A stretch of DNA of 64,000 nt, from positions 186,001-250,000 of the forward strand of contig DLGJ01000012.1 of NCBI GenBank assembly GCA_002482645.1, read 5' to 3'. The translations under genes and the position numbers were made by a program. Source of the DNA: Hyphomicrobiaceae bacterium UBA7697. GTDB taxonomy: Bacteria; Pseudomonadota; Alphaproteobacteria; Rhizobiales; Methyloligellaceae. This document shows positions 8,113 through 16,440 of the stretch, in pieces. Numbering within the stretch: the first letter of the stretch is position 1; every line of letters begins with the position of its first letter. Below the pieces are notes generated by a model. That model was not told where the DNA came from. It made no database searches and worked only from the letters and a program-made list of their open reading frames with translations.

Positions 8113-8484
8113 CTAGTAGGGAAGGGGGTCCTCGTCGTCGGGGCCCGAGAGGCTTTCGGGGCCTTCGCCGGGCAGTTCCTCGTCGATCGGGTCCGGATCG
8201 CCGGGGCTGTCCGGATCGTCCAGCGGATCGAGCAATGGGTTTTCCTCGTCGAGTTGGATCCGCTTGGCCTCGCTCATGCCTTCACCCGCCGGCGGCTTGC
8301 CTCCCTCGCCCTCGAGCGTGCTCTCGCGGCCGAACTCGACCTTGCCGTCCGAATTGACATCCAGTTCGAACTCCGAGCCCGGCTGTTCGTCCTGTTGAAA
8401 TCCGTCAGGCTCGGCCTGGCCGAATGCCGGTCCGGTTAGCGCCAGGGCCAATCCCATGGTCATTCCGCCGAAAATCTTGCGCAT
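8113..8484 (-). CDS. Secreted acidic protein with a degenerate EF-hand loop
   Basis: Not a named family. The 123-residue protein starts with a signal peptide (MRKIFGGMTMGLALALTGPAFGQA, cleavage likely after AFGQA), then is extremely rich in Asp, Glu, Pro and Gly. DVNSDGKVEFGRE around residue 42 resembles an EF-hand calcium loop (Asp1, Asn3, Asp5, Gly6, Val8), but the acidic position 12 falls one residue late. The C-terminal third is a low-complexity DPDP/EELPGEGPE tail. It probably binds divalent metal in the periplasm (inference). It is downstream of the sensor kinase on the same strand, 23 bases away, so possibly co-transcribed. Confidence 0.7.
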   Translation of the reverse strand: MRKIFGGMTMGLALALTGPAFGQAEPDGFQQDEQPGSEFELDVNSDGKVEFGRESTLEGEGGKPPAGEGMSEAKRIQLDEENPLLDPLDDPDSPGDPDPIDEELPGEGPESLSGPDDEDPLPY

Positions 8485-8507
8485 TGGGGCTCCCGAAAAG
8501 AAACGTG

Positions 8508-9923
8508 TCAGACAGGTAGTTTTAGCACGGCTTTCAATCCGCCGAGAGAAGATTGATCGAGCGTGATGTCGCCGCCATGAATGCGGGCGATGTCACGGGA
8601 GATGGCAAGGCCAAGTCCCGTCGATCCGGAGTCCTGGTTGCGGGCGTCGTCGATGCGATAGAATGGCCGGAACACGAGTTCCCTCTCGTCCTCGGGAATG
8701 CCCGGTCCGTCGTCCTCCACCTCGATCGACAGAACGCCGTCAGCCTGGGCCGCCGTGACGCGCACCGTATCGGCGAAGCGCGCGGCATTGTTGACGAGAT
8801 TTGAGACGGCGCGCTTGAAGGCATGGCGGCGGACGCGGACGACCAGCGGTTCCTTCTCGATCCGAACCTCGATGGTCTTGCCATCGGTGTTTCCCTTGCC
8901 GTCATGCGCCTGAGCACGGACTTCGCCGAGCACTTCGCCGATATCGGCATAGCTGAAGGCTTCGCCGGAATCGCCCTTGGCGAAGGCCATGTAGTCTTCG
9001 AGCATGGCCTGCATCTCGTCGACATCGGCCCGCATGGCATCGATCTCCGGATCTTCCTCCAGCATGGCCAGTTGAAGCCGGAACCGGGTCAGGATCGTGC
9101 GAAGGTCGTGGCTCACGCCGGCCAGCATCAAAGTGCGCTGTTCCACATGGCGCTCGATGCGATCCTTCATCTCGACGAATGCGTGGGCGGCCTGGCGGAC
9201 CTCGCGCGCGCCGCGCGGCTTGAAGTCCGCCGGCATGGGGCGCCCCTTGCCGAAGCTCTCCGCCGCATCCGCCAAGCGCAAGATGGGCCTGATCTGATTG
9301 CGCAAGAAGAGAATGGCGACCGTCAAGAGGACGAGGGACGTTCCGAGCATCCAGACGATGAAAATATGCGAGTTCGATGCATAGGTCTGATTGCGCCGCG
9401 CCAGGACATGCATGACGGTATCTTCAAGCTTGATGCGGATGTCGACGAAGTCCGACCGGCCAACGGTGTCGATCCAGAACGGGCGCCCGATCCGGCGCTC
9501 CAATTCGTCGGACAACGTCGTGTCGAGCAGGTCGAAGAATGGCTTGGAACGAACCTGCGGTAGCTCTTCGCCGGGTGCGAACCGGACGCGCAAGCCGAGA
9601 TTCTTCGTCGCGAGCGCCGTCAGCGTGTCCACATTGTGCTTCTTTGGAAACGCCTCGTACATGTCGATGAGCATGGAGATGTTCTGCACCGTGCCGGTAG
9701 ACAGACGATGGGTCACGGTTTGCCAGTGGCGCTCCAGAAACACGAAGGTCAGGACGGACTGCAGCAGCACCATCGGCGCGATGATGATGATGAGAGCCCT
9801 GGCGTAGAGGCCTTTCGGCATCTGCTCGCCGAAGCGCGCGAGCAGCCATTTGACCGGCCCTTGCCGTTCGGCCTTGGCGGGCTCCTCTGTGAGAGGGCGG
9901 GCGGTATCGGAGACGGCGCTCAT
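8508..9923 (-). CDS. Membrane sensor histidine kinase, EnvZ-like
   Basis: Two-component sensor with an N-terminal membrane helix (ALIIIIAPMVLLQSVLTFVF, about residues 43-62), a roughly 120-residue periplasmic domain and a second helix (IFIVWMLGTSLVLLTVAILF, about 188-207). A HAMP segment follows, then the HisKA motif LAGVSHDLRTILTRFRLQLA with phospho-His near residue 278. The ATPase part has NLVNNAARFADTVRV, DDGPGIPEDE and STGLGLAISRDIARIHGGDI. The start ATG at 9923 overlaps the response-regulator stop (TGATG), so the pair is translationally coupled. The stimulus is unknown. It is third in the operon marR - ompR-type - envZ-type. Confidence 0.93.
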   Translation of the reverse strand: MSAVSDTARPLTEEPAKAERQGPVKWLLARFGEQMPKGLYARALIIIIAPMVLLQSVLTFVFLERHWQTVTHRLSTGTVQNISMLIDMYEAFPKKHNVDTLTALATKNLGLRVRFAPGEELPQVRSKPFFDLLDTTLSDELERRIGRPFWIDTVGRSDFVDIRIKLEDTVMHVLARRNQTYASNSHIFIVWMLGTSLVLLTVAILFLRNQIRPILRLADAAESFGKGRPMPADFKPRGAREVRQAAHAFVEMKDRIERHVEQRTLMLAGVSHDLRTILTRFRLQLAMLEEDPEIDAMRADVDEMQAMLEDYMAFAKGDSGEAFSYADIGEVLGEVRAQAHDGKGNTDGKTIEVRIEKEPLVVRVRRHAFKRAVSNLVNNAARFADTVRVTAAQADGVLSIEVEDDGPGIPEDERELVFRPFYRIDDARNQDSGSTGLGLAISRDIARIHGGDITLDQSSLGGLKAVLKLPV

Positions 9924-10648
9924 CACTCGGAATAAAGGATGTAGCCCTTGCCGCGCACGGTCTGAAGATAGACTGGGTTGGCCGGGTCGTTTTCGATCTT
10001 ACGTCTGAGGCGGTTGATCTGCACGTCGACCGCGCGCTCTCCGCCAATGTCTCCGTCCTTGTCCGAACTCTTGGCCAGTTCGAGGCGGGACACGGGCGTT
10101 CCCGTCCGCTGCGCGAAATAGCGCAAGAGTTCGCGTTCGCGTTCGGTCAGGCGCACGGTCTCGCCGTCGCGCTGCAGTTCGCCGCGGCTGATATGGAAGA
10201 CGAAGTCTCCCATGCGAATCTCACCCGGCGGCGCCGCTTGGGTTCCGCGCTTGAGGATATTGCCGACGCGGAGCAGGAGTTCGCGCGGATCGAACGGTTT
10301 GGCGAGATAATCGTCGACCCCGGTCTCCAACCCTTCGATGCGGTGTTCCGGGTCGGCGCGCGCGGTGAGCATCAGGATCGGCACTTGGCTCTCGGTTCGC
10401 AGCGCCTTGGCGAATTCGAGACCGGACTCCTTGGGCATCATCACGTCGAGCACGATGAGATCGAAGGCGAGGCTGCGCATATGGGCGCGTGCGTCCCCGG
10501 CATCGACCGCCGTGGTCACGCGGAAATCGTGATCGTGCAGATAGCGCGCGAGGAGGTCGCGAATCCGGCTGTCGTCGTCCACGACGAGAATATGGGGCGC
10601 ATGGTCGTCGGGTCCTGCCCCGCGATGGGATTTGATGCGCGTCGCCAT
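9923..10648 (-). CDS. OmpR-family response regulator
   Basis: DNA-binding partner of the adjacent kinase. The 241-residue protein has a receiver domain (ILVVDDDSRIRDLLARYL; phospho-acceptor Asp in LIVLDVMMPKESGLEF; MLTARADPEHRIEGLETG; DDYLAKPFDPRELLLRV) and a C-terminal winged helix (LTERERELLRYFAQRTGTPV, RAVDVQINRLRRKIENDP, then VRGKGYILYSE). ATG 10648 is preferred over an in-frame TTG at 10654 that overlaps the marR stop. The TGATG junction with the kinase shows tight coupling. Targets are not visible here. Confidence 0.94.
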   Translation of the reverse strand: MATRIKSHRGAGPDDHAPHILVVDDDSRIRDLLARYLHDHDFRVTTAVDAGDARAHMRSLAFDLIVLDVMMPKESGLEFAKALRTESQVPILMLTARADPEHRIEGLETGVDDYLAKPFDPRELLLRVGNILKRGTQAAPPGEIRMGDFVFHISRGELQRDGETVRLTERERELLRYFAQRTGTPVSRLELAKSSDKDGDIGGERAVDVQINRLRRKIENDPANPVYLQTVRGKGYILYSE

Positions 10649-10650
10649 GG

Positions 10651-11193
10651 TCAAACCGTCTCGTCCTTGTCAGCGTGAGTCCCCGGCAGCGGGGTTGGAT
10701 TTGTTATGGCGGAAACTTTGGGCCGATCTTCGGCATTGATCATTGCTTCGAGAAAACGGCGAATCGCGGCCTCGCCCTCCAGGCCGGCCGCCTGGAGCGC
10801 CCCGCGAAGCCGTATCAATTGCGGCGCGGCAAGACGCGCGGCAAGCGCCTTTCCCCGCTCGGTCGGATAGAGCAGGCGTTCGCGCCGGTCCGACGCGCCC
10901 GCCTTCTGCGTGACATAGCCTTGATCGATCAGCTGCTTGAGCACGCGCGACAGGCTCTGCTTGGTGATGTTCAGAATATCCAGGAGGTCGGCGACACGTA
11001 AGCCCGAATGCCGGTTCACGAAATGCAGAACCCGGTGATGGGCGCGGCCAAACCCGAAATCCTTCAATATAATGTCCGGATCGCCGGTAAAATCCCGATA
11101 GGCGAAAAACAACAGCTCCGCGAAAGCGTGGAGCTGTGAGGCGGGCAGCGCGGGCTCGGGCAGTTCCTCCACGGATGTATCGTCTTCGGACAT
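10651..11193 (-). CDS. MarR-family transcriptional regulator
   Basis: Winged-helix repressor of about 180 residues. The HTH is in LRVADLLDILNITKQSLSRV, and the wing in YVTQKAGASDRRERLLYPTE with the DRR-R salt-bridge typical of the family. ATG 11193 (MSEDDTSVEELPEP) is preferred to an upstream start at 11229. It is the first gene of a leftward operon with the OmpR/EnvZ-type pair. Two near-identical palindromes lie in the divergent gap toward ilvE and are likely its own operators (inference). A regulator linked genetically to a two-component pair suggests an envelope or metabolic stress switch, unproven. Confidence 0.88.
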   Translation of the reverse strand: MSEDDTSVEELPEPALPASQLHAFAELLFFAYRDFTGDPDIILKDFGFGRAHHRVLHFVNRHSGLRVADLLDILNITKQSLSRVLKQLIDQGYVTQKAGASDRRERLLYPTERGKALAARLAAPQLIRLRGALQAAGLEGEAAIRRFLEAMINAEDRPKVSAITNPTPLPGTHADKDETV

Positions 11194-11285
11194 GAGCCGC
11201 CTTGGACCGTAATTTCCCGGACCGTGCACCGGACCGGCGGCTTGCTGCCCGGCGGGCCGCGGTCACGGGAAAGGGATGAATTTAG

Positions 11286-11336
11286 GTCAGCTATGTTGAC
11301 ATATATTTGGGCTTGGATTATGTCAGCCATGTTGAC
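11286..11336. promoter_or_regulatory. Paired operator-like palindromes with mirrored promoters, marR/ilvE gap
   Basis: GTCAGCTATGTTGAC at 11286-11300 and GTCAGCCATGTTGAC at 11322-11336 differ by one base and sit 36 bp centre to centre. On + strand TTGACA (11296-11301), 17 bases, then TATGTC (11319-11324) forms a sigma-70-like pair. On the - strand CTGACA, 17 bases, TATGTC gives the mirrored pair. The palindromes overlap both -35 and -10 elements, fitting autoregulation by the MarR protein. Confidence 0.6.
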
Positions 11337-11507
11337 TTAATGCCCCCTTGATACGCTCCGGCGCGCCGAGGCGCAATTCTCCTGGCGTGCGTCCCTGGCG
11401 TGCGTCCCTGGTGTGGAGCCGCGCGGACGGACTTCGGGGCGGTCTGTGTGCATGGGGTGAGACGCTTGCGGCAAGACCGGCGCGCCCCCGCCGAGTGGAG
11501 GAGACCG

Positions 11508-12398
11508 ATGCCGGGTTTTGACGACCGTAAGGGCGTGATCTGGTTCAATGGCGAGCTTATTCCGTGGACCGATGCGAAGGTGCATCTGCTGACCCATGCG
11601 CTCCACTATGGCAGCGCTGTGTTCGAGGGGATGCGTGCCTATGACGGCGAAATCTTCAAGTTGACCGAGCACAATCAGCGCCTGCGCGAATCCGCCGAAA
11701 TTCTCGACTTCGAAGTGCCGTACTCCGTGGCCGAGCTCGACAAGGCGGCGCGCGAAGTCATCGCCGCCAACAAGTTCTCCGATGCCTATGTGCGCCCCTT
11801 GGCCTGGCGCGGCAGCGAGCAGATGGGCGTGTCGGCCCAGAGGACCAAGATCAACGTCGCCATCGCGGCGTGGGAGTGGGGCGCCTATTTCGATCCGGCC
11901 GCGATCGAGACCGGCATGAAGCTCAAATTCGCCAAATACCGCCGGCCCGACCCCGCGACCGCACCGGTCCACAGCAAGGCGGCGGGCCTCTACATGATCT
12001 GCACCGTCGAGAAGCATACGGCCGAGCGCGAGGGCTTCGCCGACGCGGTCATGCTCGATTGGCGCGGCTACGTGGCCGAGTGCACGGGCGCGAACATCTT
12101 CTTCGTGAAGGATGGGGTCATCGTCACGCCCACCGCCGATTGCTTTCTCAACGGAATCACACGGCGCACGGTCATGGGCCTTGCCAAGCAGCGCGGCTGG
12201 GACGTCGTCGAAAAGCGCATCCTTCCCGAAGAGCTTGCGGGCTTCACCGAGTGCTTCGTGACGGGCACGGCCGCCGAGGTCATGCCCGTGGGCTCCATCG
12301 GCGACTACACTTTCAAGCCGGGCGAGATCACCCGCACACTGATGGCCGACTACGCCGCGCTCGTGCGCCCCGCGAAAGCCGTCGCCGCGACGGGTTAG
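11508..12398 (+). CDS. ilvE: Branched-chain amino acid aminotransferase
   Basis: PLP-dependent class IV transaminase for the last step of Leu, Ile and Val synthesis. The 296-residue protein has WFNGELIPWTDAKVHLLTHA, the substrate-loop motif HYGSAVFEGMRAYDG, the PLP-lysine region APVHSKAAGLYMICTVEKH near residue 160, EGFADAVMLDWRGYVAECTG, and ITRRTVMGLAKQRG. ATG 11508 is chosen because GGAGGAG lies 6-12 bases upstream and the encoded N-terminus matches the family; the open frame upstream is unrelated. It is divergent from the marR operon, sharing the operator region. Confidence 0.95.
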   Translation: MPGFDDRKGVIWFNGELIPWTDAKVHLLTHALHYGSAVFEGMRAYDGEIFKLTEHNQRLRESAEILDFEVPYSVAELDKAAREVIAANKFSDAYVRPLAWRGSEQMGVSAQRTKINVAIAAWEWGAYFDPAAIETGMKLKFAKYRRPDPATAPVHSKAAGLYMICTVEKHTAEREGFADAVMLDWRGYVAECTGANIFFVKDGVIVTPTADCFLNGITRRTVMGLAKQRGWDVVEKRILPEELAGFTECFVTGTAAEVMPVGSIGDYTFKPGEITRTLMADYAALVRPAKAVAATG

Positions 12399-12455
12399 GA
12401 AGCAAGGCCATTCGAGCCGCCCGGCCTCGCCCGAAGCGTGCTAAATTTCTCCGCC

Positions 12456-13148
12456 ATGAAAGCTCTCGGCCCCCAATTCGAACAGCGCCGCTCCGATCCG
12501 GACGACGTGCCATCCCCGCCGAAATTCGATGAGGATTTCCTCGCGCAACTCCACGAGTTGTTACGCTGGCGGCGCGACGTGCGGCGCTTCAAGCGCGATC
12601 CGTTGCCCGAAGGCACGATCGGCCGGCTCTTGAGCCTTGCCTGTCTCGCGCCTTCGGTGGGGCTCAGCGAGCCGTGGCGTTTCGTGCTGGTGGAGAGTTC
12701 CGCCGCCCGCGCCGCCATCCGCGCCAATTTCGAGGCCTGCAACAGCGAAGCGCTGTCCATGCAGGAGCCGGACAGGGCGGCGCTCTATGCGCGGTTGAAG
12801 CTTCAGGGCATGGACGAAGCGCCGGTGCAAATCGCCGTCTTCGCCGACCGCGAGACGGTGCAGGGCTATGGGCTCGGCCGGCTGACCATGCCCGAGACCA
12901 TCGACTATTCGGTGGTCACGGCCGTGCACACGTTCTGGCTTGCCGCGCGCGCCGAAGGCATCGGCGTCGGTTGGGTTTCGATCCTCGATCCTTCCGGCGT
13001 CAAGGCGGCGCTGGACGTGCCCGAGGACTGGATCTTCGTCGGCTATCTCTGCGTGGGCTACCCGCAGGCGCAGGACGACCGGCCCACGCTGGAACGGGCT
13101 GGCTGGGAGTACCGCCATCCCACCGAGGGCGTCATCCTGCGGCGCTGA
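12456..13148 (+). CDS. bluB: 5,6-dimethylbenzimidazole synthase BluB
   Basis: Nitroreductase-fold enzyme that breaks down reduced FMN with oxygen to 5,6-dimethylbenzimidazole, the lower ligand of vitamin B12. The 230-residue protein has the BluB features LLRWRRDVRRFKRDPLPEGT, LAPSVGLSEPWRFVLVES, LPEG-type FMN contacts, TIDYSVVTAVHTFWLAARAE, and GVGWVSILDPSGV. Start ATG 12456 (MKALGPQF) is preferred to 12438. It follows ilvE by 57 bases on the same strand. No other cobalamin gene is in view, so its local context is not a B12 operon. Confidence 0.93.
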   Translation: MKALGPQFEQRRSDPDDVPSPPKFDEDFLAQLHELLRWRRDVRRFKRDPLPEGTIGRLLSLACLAPSVGLSEPWRFVLVESSAARAAIRANFEACNSEALSMQEPDRAALYARLKLQGMDEAPVQIAVFADRETVQGYGLGRLTMPETIDYSVVTAVHTFWLAARAEGIGVGWVSILDPSGVKAALDVPEDWIFVGYLCVGYPQAQDDRPTLERAGWEYRHPTEGVILRR

Positions 13149-13157
13149 GATCGCGGC

Positions 13158-13895
13158 TTACGCGGCGGACGTTTCCCGCCGCTGTGCATAGGCCGTCATG
13201 CGGGCGAGCCACATGTCGTAAAGACGGTCCGTGAACGCCTCGTGCATGATCTTGCAGCGTTCGGGCAGCCGGTCGCGGATTTGTTCGATCGACTGAACGC
13301 TCGGCGCCGTGGGCTCGATGTCGTAGCCGTAAAGGTCGAGCCAGCTCTCGAGCAGTTCCGGCGTTACCTCCGGATGGGCGACCGTCGCCACCGTATTGCC
13401 GCGCGCATAGGCCTGCTCGGCGCAGTGCTGGCTGGAGCAAAGCGGCGAGGCGCCGGGCGGCAGGGTGAAGGCCTCGTGGTGCCAGACCAGAACCTCCACC
13501 GGGTCGGGCACGTTCGGGAGCCACTCCCGCGTGGCCGGATTGTCGCACTTCGTCAGCTGCCACCAGCCGATTTCCTTGTTCGGCATGGGCGCCACGGAAC
13601 CACCCAGCGCCTTCGCGATAAGCTGGCTACCCAGGCAATGACCGAGCATGGGAACGTCTTCGGCCGCGGCTTTGCGGATCAACGTCATCTCGTCGATCAG
13701 CCAGGGAAGCGCGTCGTTGACGCTCATCGTCCCGCCGAGAAAGGCAAGGCCCGCCACGTCGTCGATCTGTTGCGGGACCGGCTCGCCCCGATCGAGGCAA
13801 ACCACCTCCCAGGGAACCGACTGCGCATCGAGGTAGTCCGTCAGACGTCCGGGAAGAATCCAATCCTCGTGGCGGAAAATGCGAACGGGCTTCAT
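13158..13895 (-). CDS. Class I glutamine amidotransferase (GMP synthase-like domain)
   Basis: Type 1 GATase domain of 245 residues. The nucleophile is the Cys in MLGHCLGSQLIAKALGG (about residue 92), and the His/Glu partners are within LVWHHEAFTLPPGA and VATVAHPEVTPELLESWLD. Members often act as stand-alone gamma-glutamyl or amide hydrolases, for example on gamma-glutamyl-amine intermediates; the substrate here is unknown. ATG 13895 (MKPVRIFRHEDW) gives the normal N-terminus. It is divergent from a LysR regulator starting at 13998, the usual layout for a regulator and its target. Confidence 0.85.
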   Translation of the reverse strand: MKPVRIFRHEDWILPGRLTDYLDAQSVPWEVVCLDRGEPVPQQIDDVAGLAFLGGTMSVNDALPWLIDEMTLIRKAAAEDVPMLGHCLGSQLIAKALGGSVAPMPNKEIGWWQLTKCDNPATREWLPNVPDPVEVLVWHHEAFTLPPGASPLCSSQHCAEQAYARGNTVATVAHPEVTPELLESWLDLYGYDIEPTAPSVQSIEQIRDRLPERCKIMHEAFTDRLYDMWLARMTAYAQRRETSAA

Positions 13896-13997
13896 GGCGG
13901 ATGGCCTTTGCGTTTGGTGAATTCTATTCATGAGATTATCATGCAGTGGCGACGTGAAAAGCGATGTCTTTTCATCAGCCGTTGAAAGAATTTCATC

Positions 13998-14915
13998 ATG
14001 CCGCCGCGTTTTCCGATTCCGCCCCTGGCTGGCTTGCGTGCTTTCGAAGCCATTGCGCGTTTGCAGAGCTTCCGCAAGGCCGCCGGCGAACTCTCGGTGA
14101 CGACCTCGGCGGTCAGCCATCAGGTCCGCAGTCTCGAAGAGGCGCTGGACATCCAGCTTTTCGAGCGCGATACGCGCGGCGTCACGGTGACCTATGCCGG
14201 GCAGCGCTTCCTGCCGGAGGTGCAGGCGGCCTTGGACCGGCTGGCGCTCGCCGTGGCCGATTTGCGGCAGCGTTCGCCGAACGAGCCGTTGACGATCAGC
14301 ACGCTGCCGACTTTCGCGGTCCGCTGGATGATTCCGCGCCTAGCCGACTTCCGGCGGAAGCATCCGGAGATCGAGGTGCGGCTCGACGCCAGCATGGAAC
14401 TCGCCAGCTTCACGGGGTCCGACGTTGACCTGGCCATCCGCTATGGCCGCGGCAATTGGCCCGACCTGCACAGTGAGCCGCTCATCGCCGAACGCCTGAT
14501 CCCGGTGTGCAGTCCGGCTCTCCTCGAGGGTCCGCTTCCCTTGAAAGAGCCGGCCGATCTCGCCCGTCACGTTCTCCTGCAGAACAGCGCGCACCCCGAA
14601 GACTGGGGCTTGTGGCTGACAGCGGCGAAGGTGGAGGACGTCGATAGCGGCCACGGGCCGAGCTTCGCCTATTCGGAACTGCTCCTGCGGGCGGCCGCCG
14701 AGGGGCTTGGGGTCGCCGTGGCGCGGCGGCATCTCGTCGAAACCGACCTCGCGGCGGGCAGTTTGGTGGCGCCGTTCGACATCACCCATGACAGCGGCAT
14801 TTGCTATTGGCTCGTCTGCCCGCCGCAGTCGCTGAACGACGTGCGCGTCGCCGCCTTTCGCGCCTGGCTGCTCGATGAGATCGGACCTCAGACCACAATC
14901 GAAGCCGAGGCGTAG
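13998..14915 (+). CDS. LysR-family transcriptional regulator (GcvA-like)
   Basis: Predicted DNA-binding activator/repressor of 305 residues. The N-terminal winged helix (LRAFEAIARLQSFRKAAGEL, then SVTTSAVSHQVRSLEEALDI) is typical of the GcvA/AmpR branch. The effector domain starts at about residue 92 (PLTISTLPTFAVRWMIPRLA) and includes DVDLAIRYGRGNWPDL. It is divergent from the glutamine amidotransferase across a 102-base gap, its likely target. TTTCATC occurs twice in that gap on the + strand near its own start, a candidate half-site. Confidence 0.9.
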   Translation: MPPRFPIPPLAGLRAFEAIARLQSFRKAAGELSVTTSAVSHQVRSLEEALDIQLFERDTRGVTVTYAGQRFLPEVQAALDRLALAVADLRQRSPNEPLTISTLPTFAVRWMIPRLADFRRKHPEIEVRLDASMELASFTGSDVDLAIRYGRGNWPDLHSEPLIAERLIPVCSPALLEGPLPLKEPADLARHVLLQNSAHPEDWGLWLTAAKVEDVDSGHGPSFAYSELLLRAAAEGLGVAVARRHLVETDLAAGSLVAPFDITHDSGICYWLVCPPQSLNDVRVAAFRAWLLDEIGPQTTIEAEA

Positions 14916-15231
14916 GCCGCACCGCGCACCACGACCGCTTAAGGAGAGGCTATCTGCATACTGACTATTCGGAGGGGGCGGGAAATCTGCGCCGCGGGCT
15001 TTGACGAGTAGGGCGTTTGCCGCTTCTAGCGCGGGCGCGCCCGTCTTCGGCGCGCTATGCGTGGGATGCTCGTCCCGGCATTGGCGCAACGCCACGATCC
15101 GTTCGCGATTTCGCTGAGCCGAATTCGAATGCCTGGCGGTTCTACTTCTCTACATCCCAAGTCGTCGTATCTGTCGAAATCTCAATGGTCACGATACCGG
15201 CGGGAGGCCATGGGTATGCGGCTGTGTGTGG
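14916..15231. other. Gap without a supported gene
   Basis: Between the LysR gene and the Rid-family gene. Short open frames exist on both strands but have no ribosome-binding site or recognisable similarity. Nothing else was seen apart from the hairpin that follows. Confidence 0.5.
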
Positions 15232-15273
15232 GCTCGGACGGATCACTGATCTTGCCAAGTGATCCGTCCGAGC
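15232..15273 (-). terminator. Perfect 16-bp inverted repeat after the Rid-family gene
   Basis: GCTCGGACGGATCACT (15232-15247), 10-base loop, AGTGATCCGTCCGAGC (15258-15273). It lies 10 bases beyond the stop of the leftward Rid-family gene. No T tract follows on either strand, so termination would be non-canonical, or the hairpin protects the mRNA 3' end. Confidence 0.5.
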
Positions 15274-15282
15274 AAACAGAAC

Positions 15283-15666
15283 TCAGTCGCTCTTGACCGC
15301 GATGGCCGAAATTTCGACTTTCATTTCCGGGTGTATGAGGTCGACTCGTACGCCCGAGTTTCCTGGCCGGATATGCTGCAGTTCCTCCTTGAGGACGCCT
15401 CCGATTGCATCCCAGTCATCCTGGTCCGTGAAGTAGGTAATGATTTGCACGAGATCGGAGAGAGAGGCTCCGGCCTCATCAAGTGCCGTCTCGATGTTGC
15501 GGAATGTCTGCCTGGTCTGTTCGGCAGGATCGTCCGACATCTGCTTGGTCTTGTAATCGTATCCCGTCGTACCGGCCACATAGACCGTATTGCCGACGAC
15601 CACGGCTCTCGAATGGCCGTAGCGTTCTTCGAAGATCGACCCAGACGGGATATTTTTTCGTTCCAT
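15283..15666 (-). CDS. Rid (YjgF/YER057c/UK114) family protein
   Basis: Small trimeric enamine/imine deaminase-family protein, which in RidA hydrolyses reactive 2-aminoacrylate-type intermediates. The 127-residue protein starts MERKNIPSGSIFEERYGHSR at 15666 with an AGGAGG site 7 bases upstream, then VVGNTVYVAGTTGYDYKTKQ, DPAEQTRQTFRNIETALDEA, and the C-terminal PEMKVEISAIAV. The Arg at position RVDLIHPE is offset relative to canonical RidA, so substrate may differ; it is nearer the Rid subfamilies of amine/purine catabolism. Monocistronic on the minus strand. Confidence 0.85.
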   Translation of the reverse strand: MERKNIPSGSIFEERYGHSRAVVVGNTVYVAGTTGYDYKTKQMSDDPAEQTRQTFRNIETALDEAGASLSDLVQIITYFTDQDDWDAIGGVLKEELQHIRPGNSGVRVDLIHPEMKVEISAIAVKSD

Positions 15667-15762
15667 GGTAGTTCCTCCTATTTTGAAAGTGCTTTCTCCT
15701 GTGTTGAAAGATGACGTTGATAACGGCGCTCCTGGCGCATCCATTTAGGCCGCCACATTGTT

Positions 15763-16173
15763 CTATGGCGCAGCCTCTACCCATTTGTCGCCCGCGGGGC
15801 CGCTCTCGCGCTTCCAGAACGGAGCCGACGTTTTGAGATAGTCGATGAGAAAGCGCGCGGCCTCGAACGCCGCCTCGCGATGGGCCGAGGCGGCGGCGGT
15901 GAGCACGATGTTGTCGCCGGGCTCTAGCCGCCCCACGCGATGGACGATGAGCGTGGCCTGCAAGGGCCAGCGGGCATGGGCTTCGGCCTCGACGCGCGCC
16001 AGCTCTTTCTCGGTCATGCCGGGATAGTGTTCGAGCGTCATGGCGGTCACCTCGCCATGGGCATCGCGTACGGTGCCGGTGAAGGTCACGATCGCACCGA
16101 TGCCGGTGCGTCCCTTTCGCAGAGCGTCGATCTCCTTGCCGATGTCGAAATCGTCCCTCTGCACGCGGATCAC
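15763..16173 (-). CDS. moaE: Molybdopterin synthase catalytic subunit MoaE
   Basis: Large subunit that, with thiocarboxylated MoaD, puts two sulfurs on cyclic pyranopterin monophosphate to make molybdopterin. The 136-residue protein has IVTFTGTVRDAHGEVTAMTL, then EHYPGMTEKELARVEAEA, the VHRVGRLEPGDNIVLTAAAS and HREAAFEAARFLIDYLKTSA, with the catalytic Lys and PFWKRE near the C-terminus. It is 2 bases after moaD on the same strand, and supplies cofactor for enzymes such as the molybdopterin oxidoreductase at about 22-24 kb. Confidence 0.96.
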   Translation of the reverse strand: MIRVQRDDFDIGKEIDALRKGRTGIGAIVTFTGTVRDAHGEVTAMTLEHYPGMTEKELARVEAEAHARWPLQATLIVHRVGRLEPGDNIVLTAAASAHREAAFEAARFLIDYLKTSAPFWKRESGPAGDKWVEAAP

Positions 16174-16175
16174 GG

Positions 16176-16430
16176 TCAGCCTCCCGTGACCGGCGGAAAA
16201 AAGGCGATCTCCTTTGCATCCGCGACGGATGTGTCGAGCCGCGCATGGGTTTGATCGACCGCGGCCCGGATCGCACCGTCTTGCTCGAAGGCATGCGTGA
16301 ATTCGGGACCGCGCGTCTTCAGCCAGCCGATAAGATCCGCGACGGTCGAAATGCCGCCTGGCAGCTCGATGTCTTCGGACGCGATGCCGGTCTTGTCTTT
16401 GACCCAGGCGAAGTAGAGGAGGCGAGTCAT
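16176..16430 (-). CDS. moaD: Molybdopterin synthase sulfur carrier subunit MoaD
   Basis: Ubiquitin-fold sulfur carrier of 84 residues. It ends in the diagnostic Gly-Gly (FFPPVTGG), which is thiocarboxylated. MTRLLYFAWVKDKTGIASED starts at 16430, after the pgsA stop at 16441, with in-frame upstream codons overlapping pgsA rejected. The middle ISTVADLIGWLKTRGPEF is typical. Operon order pgsA - moaD - moaE. Confidence 0.94.
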   Translation of the reverse strand: MTRLLYFAWVKDKTGIASEDIELPGGISTVADLIGWLKTRGPEFTHAFEQDGAIRAAVDQTHARLDTSVADAKEIAFFPPVTGG

Positions 16431-16440
16431 TTCGCGGCTC

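Noticed and set aside
14916..15282. Small genes in the LysR to Rid gap
   Set aside because: Open frames are short, lack ribosome-binding sites and show no family motif.
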